Source: Gliomastix tumulicola
Lineage: Eukaryota > Ascomycota > Sordariomycetes > Hypocreales > Bionectriaceae
Direction of reading: 5' to 3'
Length of the DNA stretch: 64,000 nucleotides
Assembly: GCA_001599755.1 (NCBI GenBank)
Contig: BCHX01000009.1
Coordinates: 372,001 to 436,000, forward strand
Shown: positions 11,692 to 21,629 of the stretch, piece after piece
Layout of the letters: each line of letters begins with the position of its first letter
Position numbering within the stretch: the stretch's first letter is position 1
The notes under the pieces: generated by a model
Database searches by the model: none
What the model saw: only the letters and a program-made list of their open reading frames with translations
Told to the model about the DNA's origin: nothing
Translations under genes and position numbers: made by a program

Positions 11692-12797
11692 CTAAGAGCT
11701 CGCTAGGTCCTGGACGGCCTTGCGAACATATTTAAGGTTGTCCCTGGGAGCATCGTCCTTGATGATCTCCCACAGCTGACTGATCCTATCCGCAACCCAA
11801 GGTTCCAACGGCCCCCCCTCAAGCTCCTTGAGAGAATTAGCGACCTGCTCGGCGGTGGTACCTCCAATGATCATCTCATCTCCGAGCTCGGGCTTCAGGA
11901 TAGAGTGGTGTCTGACCCATCGGTAGGCCAAACCCGTGCGGGAGATTCCCGACTCCTCGGAGAGCTTCCCAAATTCTTCGAGCATCTTCATGTACGAAGG
12001 CTTGTTGAACATGGGTCGCAAGACCTTCCCGGGGAAGCCATCGGGATTGTAGCTGCCCTTGCCGGCCGCAATGTCCGCCGGCGTCTTGACAAGCAGGCCA
12101 GTGGCCATGGGGGAGTACGCCTGGATGGAGTACCCGAGCTCGCGGAGCGTGGGGAAGAGATCCTCCTCGTTGGTCCGGACGGCGGCACTGTAGTTGGATT
12201 GGTACACCGATGGAGCGATGTAGCCCTTCTCCTTGGCAATTGCATGGACCTCGAGGACTTGCTCCAGGCTGAAGTTGGAGAGACCAAGCTTCTCAAAACG
12301 GCCCTCCTGGTACAGCTTATGGACAACCTCGAGCTGCTCGCCGAAGGGAACTGTCTCGTCAGGGCCGTGGAAGAAGTACGTTCGGACCTGGAGGGGGTTA
12401 GCGGCTAATGAAATGTCATTGACGACTTGGAGAGAGAGCTTATATTACCTTATCGGTCTGGAGGTTTTCAAGACTCTCCTTGGCGAATTGAGCAACCTTT
12501 CTGCCGGATCCAGGGAAGATAGCTGTGTCCGCCTTGGTGTCGACATTGAACTCTGACGCCAGCTTCCTCACACCGATCGACCTCTCCGAGCCTCCGTCAT
12601 TCTGTTCATGTCAGAATATTGCCTGTCGCAAATGCACGTAAGGATATAACCAGGAAACTCACGTAGGCCCTCGCCGTGTCCATGTTTTTGATGCCATACT
12701 TGCGCATGAGTTCCACGATCTTGTCGACCTTTTCATCCTCTGGGTTCCAAGTGTGAGTGCCGATGGTCAAGGCCACGTACTGCGGGGTAGAAGCCAT
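11692..12797 (-). CDS. Aldo/keto reductase (AKR7-like)
   Basis: Three exons (12797-12663, 12601-12449, 12387-11692) give 327 aa, a normal length for the family. The tetrad appears in order: Asp and Tyr in MDTARAY, Lys in DTKADTAIF, His in YFFHGPD. Further landmarks are GRFEKLGLSNFS, the GYSIQAYSPMATGLL segment and the IIGGTT cofactor-binding element. These are NADPH-dependent cytosolic enzymes that reduce aldehydes and ketones; this subgroup is often labelled aflatoxin B1-aldehyde reductase-like. The physiological substrate is unknown. A TATA-like GTATAAAAG lies about 120 nt upstream. It is divergent from the bZIP gene at 13197. Confidence 0.92.
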
Positions 12798-13196
12798 TTT
12801 GAAGGGTGAGATTGTTGGAAGAAGTGTCTGACTAGTATAGAAGTAGGAGAAGATGTCAAGTCTTGTCTGAGCATGTCGCAAAAGCAAGTCAATGACATGA
12901 AGCCCTGCTGTTGCCCTTTTATACCGAACGTTTGGCACATAGGCGATTTCCTGAAATGGAAATCCTCCATTCAGCGCTAGGCTTATTATGAATCTGCCTG
13001 TTCAAATAATTTGTCTGATTTGCGGCGCTAGCTTAACGCCGAGCATTTGTAATCATCCTCTCCTCCCTCCTACATTGCCTCATACCCAACATCTTCTTGC
13101 CACAGGAGGCAAATTATTTTGAGATAATTTGTCTTGAATAACATTTCTGACCTGAACGCACAGCTGGTGACTTCACTTTCATTGGACAAGAACAAG
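12798..13196. other. Divergent promoter between aldo/keto reductase and bZIP gene
   Basis: About 400 nt is shared by the two divergent genes. Apart from the TATA box noted separately, nothing distinctive was recognised. Confidence 0.5.
12916..12924 (-). promoter_or_regulatory. TATA box of the aldo/keto reductase gene
   Basis: GTATAAAAG on the - strand lies about 120 nt before the ATG at 12797. Confidence 0.5.
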
Positions 13197-14703
13197 ATGG
13201 AGAGAACTACAAATCACGAGGTTCGTCAGCAGGAGGCGCGTCGGCGACCGGGACGCCCACGGTTTGCGGATAGCATCGAGCCACGACCTGAAGACGACAT
13301 GCAGGTGAGTAATCAAACCAGAGTATCACGCAGAGCAGAGCTTGGAGCTGTGGTAACACGGCCATCCGCAGTCCAGGAAGACACGCCAGCGACTGGCTCA
13401 AAGGTCGTACCGGAGCAGGAAGGAGACAGCGCTCACATCAGCACGAGCCAGAGCCACGGAGTTGGAGACGTCCCTGGCCAAGGCAATGCACTCCTTTACC
13501 GAATTCCAAAGCTTCGTGGCCAGCCGCAATGGGCAGCCTCTGCCTCCTGACGTGCTCCTGCACCTCACCAAGACGGCATCAGAACTCGCCGCCATCGGGC
13601 ACTCCCGCCCTGCACTAAGCGACGACGAGACCCAATCTCGTTCCATCACCAACGGGCAGAGCGTCGAGAAATCGTGGCATGTCACGGACCCGAATCACAG
13701 TCCGATCAGCCTCAAGTGGTTCGACATGCCGGATAGCGTCGCGTCCTCCATGGCCCATCGCTTCCTGCTGGCGTGCGTCGACCGTGCCCTGAAGCTGTTC
13801 TCTCTTGACAACCCTGCTGGAGAATGGCCAGCTCTCGGGCTTCTCAACCCGCTCGTCGTCATGGAGCGCCACAAGCCAGGCTCTCTCCACAAGCTCACCA
13901 CGATTCACATGGGCGGCATCATTCGCGGGCAATGGGTCGACGCCCTCTACGAGCCGCACATCCGCGAGAGCCTGCCGAGGATGTTCCGCACGATCGAAGG
14001 CCAAGCCAATATCATCATACCGAGGACGTCGCCGCCTAATCTGCAGAGTCTCAAGTTCGGCAGGACGAGGACGGTGTTGCGGACTGATGTACAGGGGCTG
14101 CAAGGGGAGTGGCTCGAGGCTCTGGACGTGGAGGAGTATCTCTCCGAGAGGGGGATATATGTCCGCAGCGGCAGCCCGAGCAACAGAATAGTGATGGGAT
14201 TGCCGTCGTCAGACCACGATAGTGTTGAAGAGATCGGACCAGGCATATCCGGACGCGTGACAGAGATCGAGACTTCAGCAGCATCGAACACAATACCGCA
14301 GGCCAACAGGCCGGACGTGATTGGAAGCGAACTGCACGAGAAGTGGAAGGAATACGCGACGACAGAGCTGGGGCTTCCACTCCCGGATTCGACCATCTTT
14401 GGTGTCAGCCAAGGCTCCTTCACACAGATTCCAACGGGGACGTGGAGCTTCACGCCCTCGCCGAGCCAGTACAGTGGCCTTCTGGGCACACAGGCATCGG
14501 CAGCAGGGAACGGTGGCGGCGGCCTCAGCAGTTCGTTGCCCTCCATCACCGTCGACATAGACAAATTGGTCTCTATGCTTGCTATTGAGGCTGCCTGCCT
14601 CGGCCCAGGACCGGGCGTTCGCCGGGCTGCGGTGGATTTGGCTATCAGAGAATCACTCACTATTGACTCATTTCATGCCAGGCACTTATCGAGTGCTGGG
14701 TGA
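13197..14703 (+). CDS. bZIP transcription factor
   Basis: Two exons (13197-13304, 13372-14703) give 479 aa. The basic region straddles the intron: after GRPRF and an acidic stretch, exon 2 begins with SRKTRQRLAQRSYRSRKE, followed by a leucine-zipper-like helix (ARATELETSLAKAMHSF). The N-terminal RRRPGRPRF resembles an AT-hook-like basic patch. The remaining 380 residues are probably a regulatory region with conserved-looking fungal segments (SVASSMAHRFLLACVD, IIRGQWVDALYEP). The basic-region position normally held by Asn (NxxAQxxFR) is Gln here. It should be nuclear and DNA-binding. The first ATG at 13197 is used; no other upstream ATG in frame was seen. Confidence 0.85.
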
Positions 14704-15432
14704 GGAGTCTGATCAAGGGTAAATCTCGTGTCCGATGGATGTCATGGATTGCCCGGCATGGACGACGAGACGGCCGTTTCAATAAGCGAGAGGAACAAGC
14801 TGGACTCTTTCCTCCTACCTATTCAAGATAAAATGTTCTCCCATCATGCCTGAGCAAGAGATCTAAGCCGCCAAAAGCTCTTGTATCGTAGTGATACCTT
14901 GGCCGAGGCAACGTGGGTATAGCTTCCAAGGATCCCACGATCCGGCCGAATCCTACACACACATGCAGGCAATCACTGATCTGCCACGCCAATGGCGTGA
15001 GTATTTGCGGATTTTTCTTCAGGTCTCGCAGCAAGAGTATGCTTACACAAATAATAGGATATCTGCGGAACGTTTCTTGCTGCTTCTGGCGCTATTGTCG
15101 GTTTGATCAATGGCGTCGCTGGAGGGATCTACGGACTGGTTCAGGCGGTCAGTTGCAGCTAGGCTGGCAAACAGCCCGCCGTAACATCCAAGCGCCTACA
15201 TAGACTTGAGTGGTCCTTTCATCAGTCTGTTGATGAGCGAGGATGCTGAAGTAAACAGTTTCACTCGTTCACTTTCACACCGAAATTCAACCTCATTTTC
15301 GTGTATTGTCTCTCTCCATCGCAACAAATCCCTAATCTTGACAATCTTCGTCACCGACAGTATGCCCACTGCGTCTCTTAACGGTGTTTCCAGAAGCCCG
15401 CATAACCGCCACGCGTATTGCTAGTCCAGCAC
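14704..15432. other. Intergenic region with a possible small exon
   Basis: This lies between the bZIP and pectate lyase genes (convergent). It mostly holds 3' regions. A splice-like GTGAGT near 15000 and AATAG near 15058 precede an open segment (about 15059-15163) rich in Gly, Ala and Val. No ATG-initiated model could be completed, so no gene is called. Confidence 0.4.
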
Positions 15433-16822
15433 TTAAAAAGTGAGGATAGCACCAGCCTGCTTGGGGACAGTACCGGCCACACTACCAGATCCGAGAAGAC
15501 TGTAGGTGTAAGGAGGGGAGGTCGGGGTCAGGCTGCCATTGGGCGCATCGTTGATGCCACCGCCAAGATCAACGTCGTAGAGAGCAACGGCGCTAGGAGT
15601 GTGAAATTAGGGATAGATCAGAGATAGTGGTTTCACTCTGCCGCGGAGTACTTACCCGGTCGTGTCGGAGTCACGGCTAGTGACGGCGACAGGGCTGTTC
15701 TTGAAAACAGTGCTCTGAAGAAGGACTTGAGCGCCAATGCGAGAGTTGACACCGCTTATCTGGATGCTGTTTTCATATCACTTTGTTAGCCCCCTTCCCG
15801 CGTTCCTGTGCGAGTAGCATCGTTTGAGCGTGACTCACCCCTCGTAGTAGTTGTTGTAGATGTGGCCGGTGCCAAAGCGGAGCGAGGGAGTACGCGAGCC
15901 AATGTCCTTCCAGTAGTTGTTGGCATATGTGACATGGAGCTTTCCCTTGTCCTCGCTAGAGTTGCTATCGCTGTGGCCAACGAGGGACGCCTTGTGGTGG
16001 TCGTGGAAGTAGTTGCTGACATGACACATGTTAGTTTCCCGAGACATGTATTTTTCTTTTGTCTTGGAGAACATTACAAAGAGATGGTCACCCAGTCGCT
16101 GCCATGGGAGACGTCGACGAGACCGTCATAGTAGTCCTTGTCGGCGGAAAGAGTAGAGTGAAACTCGTTGTGGTCGACCCAAACATTGGTGCTGGCCTGC
16201 ATGATTTTATGTGTGAATTAGCCACTGCGCTTTTGGCCACTTGGAAATAGGAACTACTCACCTCAACAGTGAGGGCATCGCCGTTGCCAGCGACGACGTT
16301 CGAAAGCTTCAGGTTGCGAACAATGACGTTGCTCTGGCGGCGAATGTACAGGCCCACGTTGTCAAAGCCTAGCAAACAGAGTCAGTTTACGGCTCTTTCC
16401 GTATTATATCTAGCCCGGGGATGCTCACCAGCTCCGGGCAGTCCAATGACGGACTTGTTGCTCCCAATGCGGACCTTGGCGTTGCCGCTGATGACGCCCT
16501 TGACAACAACGATACGAGCAGAAGTGTCCTTCTCGTCGACCGCCGCAGTGAACTGGGGGAGGGTCGAGACGGTGGTCACGGTGCCGCCCGCACCACCCTT
16601 CGTGCTGTTTTTCACCAGTCAGCCTGTGAGTCTATTGGAGCATTTGAAGAGGGTTTGCCATCTTGCACACACTTACCCTCCGTTCGTGGTGGCATAGCCC
16701 AGGCTAGCAGCCTCAGAGATAGTAGCCCTCTTGTCGAGGACGTGAGCGACATCGTCGTTCGTAGGAGTCGGGCTGGCAGCAGCGACGGCAACAAGGCCAG
16801 CGAAGACAGAGAGGAACTTCAT
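15433..16822 (-). CDS. Secreted pectate lyase, PL1 family
   Basis: Seven exons split by six short introns encode about 325 aa. The N-terminus MKFLSVFAGLVAVAAASP is a signal peptide, followed by a short propeptide ending in DKR. PL1 motifs are present: NVWVDHNEFHS (Ca-binding Asp region), HHKASLVGHSDS, and IGSRTPSLRFGTGH, whose Arg in LRFG corresponds to the catalytic arginine. The fold is a parallel beta-helix. It cleaves polygalacturonate by beta-elimination with Ca2+, outside the cell, during pectin breakdown. The start is supported by the signal peptide and a TATATATA element about 115 nt upstream. It probably responds to pectin-rich plant substrate. Confidence 0.93.
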
Positions 16823-17866
16823 GTTGACTGGCAAAGATGGTCTTGTGAGTTCAAGAACTAGTGAGCAGCTGAAGTCAATCAATCTTGGTGGTGCGCTTGA
16901 TGATCAACGAGACTACGTGTTTACCACGGCCAAGGCCCTATATATACTTCTTCAGTCTTCACGCCGATCGAAGCGGCTTCTTCACGGGCATCATCCATGC
17001 TGAAGCCGTGATCGCTCTTGTCAAGCTTCGCCATCCTCGTCATGCATGCTGCAAGAGCCTCAACGGGCAAATCCGTCCACGAATGAAGAGCCAACCTCGC
17101 CATTCCACGGACGCCGGATTTCCGACGTACCTGGCCATACAAAGGCAAAGGACACGCTTCCTCGACGGTCCAGCGGCTCATGCTGTCGTCAGACATTCAG
17201 GAGCAGCACGCCTTGGCTATTTGCCATGATGCGTTTCCCGTGCTAGCCGGATCCGTGCAGGAGGCGTACGTGGCCCGGTCGCATGAAACATCTGCCCCAG
17301 CAGCGTGAGGCGTGGAGGCGATGGCGGTGATTGGATGGGAAAATTAACACTCCCGGCAGACCAATATATTTATTTTTTTCGCCGGCACGGACAGCCGTCT
17401 TGTCCGTGCGTGCGCTCGCTGTGCGTGTCCGTTTCTGGGTGCCGTGGTCCGGTCTGGACCGGCTATGGCGGCAACTGGAGGCCGGATGGTATAATCGAGG
17501 GGTACGTCTTATGCTGCAGCCACCACCTGAGATCAGGGCAGCAGTGCTTTCTCACGTGCAGCCTGGAACTGGGAAGCATGCAGGTAGAGATGTTATTAGG
17601 CACCAATGAGAGCGAGTCTTGAAGAAACAAGCATGGCGTTTGCCTGACGTCAAAGCCATATCACGGCATTCGGTCAGCAACGGAAGCGGTGTGTCCGGTC
17701 GGTGGAAGCGCTTGTTACGCTAGACCGTCCGGGGGAATCGCTGAATCGGCATATCGTTCGGGACGATCACCTCCACCACCACCCAGCTTGCCGAGTAGCG
17801 TAGATTTCATGGATATCCCCCAGTTATGCTAGTCTGAATGGAAACAACAAACGGAACAGACCCTCG
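16823..17866. other. Intergenic region, pectate lyase promoter to CHAT gene 3' end
   Basis: About 1 kb. It holds the pectate lyase promoter and the 3' flank of the TPR-CHAT gene. No coding segment was recognised. Confidence 0.5.
16938..16946 (-). promoter_or_regulatory. TATA box of the pectate lyase gene
   Basis: TATATATAG on the - strand lies about 115 nt before the ATG at 16822. Confidence 0.5.
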
Positions 17867-20848
17867 CTATGCTCCAAAATGAACAAATGGTGCCCAGACC
17901 TCGGGATCTGTCGACCTGAAACGAACCTTCTGAATAGCACTGTGCAGTGCTTTCGCCACTCCGTCATCCGACAAGCCACCGTGCTCGTGCCCAAACAGAC
18001 TCTTGTAGAACTCGTCTGCCACTTGAACGCAAATTGGATCGGAAGCAGACCACAGTGAGCCGATGGCATGCGGGAAGCCGGAGATCTGAAAGATACTGGC
18101 CAGGTGGAGGGCTTCGTCCGCAAGCTTGCTCGCGGCCTTGACCTCCGCTGTCGAGCATGCTGACAGGAACACGAGAAAGGCATTGTCTGTCTCCCGAACG
18201 TTCGAAAGTCTCGCCACGGTGAGTTTGTCGACGATAGCCCCGGTCTCGTCCTGCTTCTGGAGCAGGAGGTGGCTCTCGGAAGGGTTCTTGGGATCAGACC
18301 ATCCGTGGCACGCCAGATGAAGGACCCTGGACTCTGCGATGCCTTCAACTACCTGGTCGGCGGTGGGATGCATGCACGCCTCGAATGGATACTTCTCACT
18401 GCAGGCCTTCCGTACAACTACTTCCTCCCTAAGGACCCCGGGAAGAGGCCGCGAGTCACCCGGCGTTGTCGGCATGCCGACAAACAGGACCCTGTCTCGC
18501 CCCTCGAGATGGCTTGTTTCCTTCGAGCTCTGGCTGCGTGAGAACAGGAGCGTCTTGATGGTTGGCACATAGGATGAGATGACCTGAGCCAACGTGCAGT
18601 CACTTGGACGACTCGCGTGCATGCCTGCTGCATGGAAGGGGAATGAGCTAGCGACTCCCGTCCCAATCCACCACACGCGTTGCTGTCCATCCAGTGAAAA
18701 CCCGAGTGATTCTAGTTTTTCGAGGACGGTCTTCACGCAGCTGGCCCATAGCCATGATAGGAACTCGCTTTCCCGCCGAATGCCAGTGTCTCTGCCGATG
18801 GTCCTGTCGAGTGGCCCGCGTGTGCAGTGTCCATAGCGCTTCAAGCTTTCCTGGACAGCCACAGGGGCTGATTTCATGGACAGCTGGTCAACAAGGAGGC
18901 TTGTGATCTCGCCTTGCCAGATGATGACCGCATGGGAGGCAAAATCGGTGCAGTTGACGATGATGACAGGTCCGTGCTCCGCAGCGCCGAGAATATCCTC
19001 GATCGCGGGCTCACTTAGAAATGAGCTATACTTGGGCAGTTTGCGAATGTCGTCGACACGTCTCTCGATCTCGTCAATGATCTGATCTCGCCTTCCCGAC
19101 ATCTGATGCGGATCGACGGGCCTGAACATGTCATCTCTAAGCTGCTCGTAGTGCTCCACGAGCTCGCGAGCTTCAGGGTCCTCCTTCATGAGCGAGAGGT
19201 CGCTCTTACCGTCAACCAGGTACCCCAAGATCAGACCACGACCGAACTCGAGCTGCTGAAGAGCTTCCTCTGGGCGCCCATCCATCAGAAGGAGGGAACA
19301 CGAGTCAGCCGCGAGGCCGGAGACATCCTTGATCGTGTACTCCTGGTCCTGGAGGCTGATATAGCGCGAACAGACAAGAGGCAGCAGCTTGGAGGCATTC
19401 TTCGCCAGCGAGATGGCCTTGTCCCATTCGCCCTTGCCGGCGGCGATCCGCAGCGCACTACGTGCCGACTGCAAGCGGATACTGGGCAGGGCGTACGGAT
19501 TGTCGGCTGATTGCGCAAAGGCCTCATATGCCTCCTCCAAGTAGCCGAGATCTTCGCACGTCATCCCCTGCACAGTCTGGAACGCGGCTCGGTTGGGGTA
19601 GTCTTCCTCGGAAGCATTGACAGCGCGTCTGAAGAACCGCAAAGCTTCCTCCAGCAGCTCGGTGGACTCGGGCCTTGTCTGGTAATGCAGCTCGTAGTAG
19701 ACGGCTCCAAGGTTGCTCAGTCTCTCGAGCTGAAGTGGGTGGTCCGCGTCGCCGGCGTCGTCCCCCATGGTGATGGCTTCTGAAAAGGCGTCTCGAGACG
19801 CTTGGAGGCTAGCTATATCGCCTGTATCTCTGTACGAGGTCATGTAGAAGGCCCCAAGATTGTTCAACATGCCTCTCGTTTCGGGGTGGCCGCGATCCAA
19901 AGTCTGATGGTCGAGAGCTTCGCGCTGTATGCGAATGCAGGTCTCCACGTCGCCTTCACCGGTCCGTTGGTATCGGAGATGCAGTGCAAGTGTGAATCGG
20001 TCTGCAAAGCCCGGCCAGTCGGTGCTTCTTTTGCTGAGATCCGACGCGACAGCTCGCTCCGAGAAGCCGATGGCCTCGTTGAGGTCGCTCAGATTCATGG
20101 TCCGCTCGTAGCGGTAGATGAGTCTCTTGGCCAAGTTGTTCAGCCTTGAGGGCCGGAACATCTCATCCGAGGTGCAGCGCAAGGCTTCCCTCGAGTTCTG
20201 GATGGCCTCGTTCAGCTGTTCGGGATTCCCAGTCCTCGTGTACAGATTCTCAAGCCTGTTGCCGAGGTTGTTGTGCCCGATTGCCTTTTGCTCCGATCCA
20301 TTCTTGGCCAACTTCACGGCCTCCCGGTTGACCCGAACAGCTTCTTCGAGGTCCTCGATGTTTTGCCGTCGTCGGTACATCAGGCCGAGTAAGCCGCTGA
20401 GGCTTATCAGAAGGGCATGCCGGAAGTCCTTATTAGTGCCCGAAGACATCCCCAGTGCCTCCTTGCACAGCCGGATGCCCTGCTCAATGTCGTCCGTGTC
20501 ATTGGTCCTCTTGGCCCTCTCCCTCAGCTTCAGAGCCAGATTATTCATGATCGCTGGTCGGAACTGCCTGTCGCTGTTCGGACAGGCCTCCAGAGCCATC
20601 TGCGCAAACCGAATGGCGTCGTCGAGGTCGCTACCGCTTCCGGTGTACTTGAACTTCTTGAACAAGACGACTCCTAATCCGTCCAGGGCATAAGGTAGCA
20701 TTGGGCTGTTGGCTGCGATATCCACGCCTCGACGGGCACCATCGACCATTGCTTCAAGGTCTGATTTTGTATGTGTTCTCTCGTATCTCTGGTGCAACGA
20801 GGACATAAGGAGCGCCCACTGCATGAGCATCTCCTGCCTTGACGACAT
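17867..20848 (-). CDS. TPR-CHAT protease (caspase HetF associated with TPRs)
   Basis: This is a single exon of 993 aa. Residues 1 to about 520 are TPR-like repeats with the pattern A-x-R-x-NNL-x-L-x-RY-x-RTG, each about 50 residues. The C-terminal part from about residue 650 is a CHAT peptidase of clan CD: catalytic His848 in LHLACHGWSD and Cys898 in FLSACSTAEV, with the terminal WAPFVHFGA typical of CHAT domains. The intervening region is helical. CHAT proteases cleave partner proteins when the TPR part senses a ligand. In bacteria they occur with gasdermins and type III-E CRISPR; in fungi they occur in NLR-like repertoires. The gene is head-to-head with a caspase-like gene. The trigger and substrate are unknown. 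Confidence 0.92.
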   Translation of the reverse strand: MSSRQEMLMQWALLMSSLHQRYERTHTKSDLEAMVDGARRGVDIAANSPMLPYALDGLGVVLFKKFKYTGSGSDLDDAIRFAQMALEACPNSDRQFRPAIMNNLALKLRERAKRTNDTDDIEQGIRLCKEALGMSSGTNKDFRHALLISLSGLLGLMYRRRQNIEDLEEAVRVNREAVKLAKNGSEQKAIGHNNLGNRLENLYTRTGNPEQLNEAIQNSREALRCTSDEMFRPSRLNNLAKRLIYRYERTMNLSDLNEAIGFSERAVASDLSKRSTDWPGFADRFTLALHLRYQRTGEGDVETCIRIQREALDHQTLDRGHPETRGMLNNLGAFYMTSYRDTGDIASLQASRDAFSEAITMGDDAGDADHPLQLERLSNLGAVYYELHYQTRPESTELLEEALRFFRRAVNASEEDYPNRAAFQTVQGMTCEDLGYLEEAYEAFAQSADNPYALPSIRLQSARSALRIAAGKGEWDKAISLAKNASKLLPLVCSRYISLQDQEYTIKDVSGLAADSCSLLLMDGRPEEALQQLEFGRGLILGYLVDGKSDLSLMKEDPEARELVEHYEQLRDDMFRPVDPHQMSGRRDQIIDEIERRVDDIRKLPKYSSFLSEPAIEDILGAAEHGPVIIVNCTDFASHAVIIWQGEITSLLVDQLSMKSAPVAVQESLKRYGHCTRGPLDRTIGRDTGIRRESEFLSWLWASCVKTVLEKLESLGFSLDGQQRVWWIGTGVASSFPFHAAGMHASRPSDCTLAQVISSYVPTIKTLLFSRSQSSKETSHLEGRDRVLFVGMPTTPGDSRPLPGVLREEVVVRKACSEKYPFEACMHPTADQVVEGIAESRVLHLACHGWSDPKNPSESHLLLQKQDETGAIVDKLTVARLSNVRETDNAFLVFLSACSTAEVKAASKLADEALHLASIFQISGFPHAIGSLWSASDPICVQVADEFYKSLFGHEHGGLSDDGVAKALHSAIQKVRFRSTDPEVWAPFVHFGA

Positions 20849-21629
20849 GGTGCCTTTGGAATGACGTGCCTCGAGTTCAGGTTATGCAGTCACTCCTGAG
20901 CTAAGCGGAGACCAATATAAGAGGCAAGATTTGGTCAAGAGAATGCTCCAATTGATACTGGGAGAGAATAGATCACGTACGGCCGCCGCTCTACCTCGAT
21001 GCTGGGCGCAGTGCAAGCGTGCTTTATGCAAAACAGAGGCGCGTTCGAGGGAGGGGAAGCTTTCAGCTCTCAACATACGGCTCATTATTAGATATATGAT
21101 AAGAATTAGACCGAATTGGTGAAGCCGAGTATGGTTACAGCGCAGCTTTGGTTGCCTCGCTGACATGGATGTCTTCCCCTGTCGAATTCATCCCGCGCCC
21201 ACCCACCCGTACTGAGGCTATGCCTTCTGCTCCGCCTCTGCTTGCAATATCCCGCCCGCACAGGCCGAGACTGCCAGCTCACATGCCAAGAAGTTGATAT
21301 GTGATGGCTCCCCTGTTACTAACGCGACACGGCGGTCCTCTGCTACTGTCCAGAGCCAGCTGAAAGATGGCTTGCTCGGGAGACGTTGGGCTGCCGTTTT
21401 CCCACTTTAATGGAGGGGATCTTTCGAACCCCTCATCTCCCCCTCTCGGGCTTGTGACTCAGTCTGCTGTGGGTTATTAGATCTCTGCTTGCGTGCGGCA
21501 CGGGCATATCCGACCCTGTATGTCGACCCCTGCCAATAGCCGAGACAGCTCTCATTATCATCATCACACAGTCTTGATCTTCACTTTTGTGAAACTTCAT
21601 TCCCACTAGCAAGCGTCAAGATCTTTGAG
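20849..21629. promoter_or_regulatory. Divergent promoter of TPR-CHAT and caspase-like genes
   Basis: 781 nt between two divergent start codons. It contains an inverted repeat, GAGGGG at 21413-21418 and CCCCTC at 21429-21434, which carries two opposed AGGGG/CCCCT stress-response elements. A further CCCCCT lies near 21440. Co-regulation of the two protease genes is inferred. Confidence 0.55.

Noticed and set aside
13134..13196. Upstream TTG-initiated extension of the bZIP protein
   Set aside because: Fungal nuclear genes start at ATG; the first in-frame ATG is at 13197.
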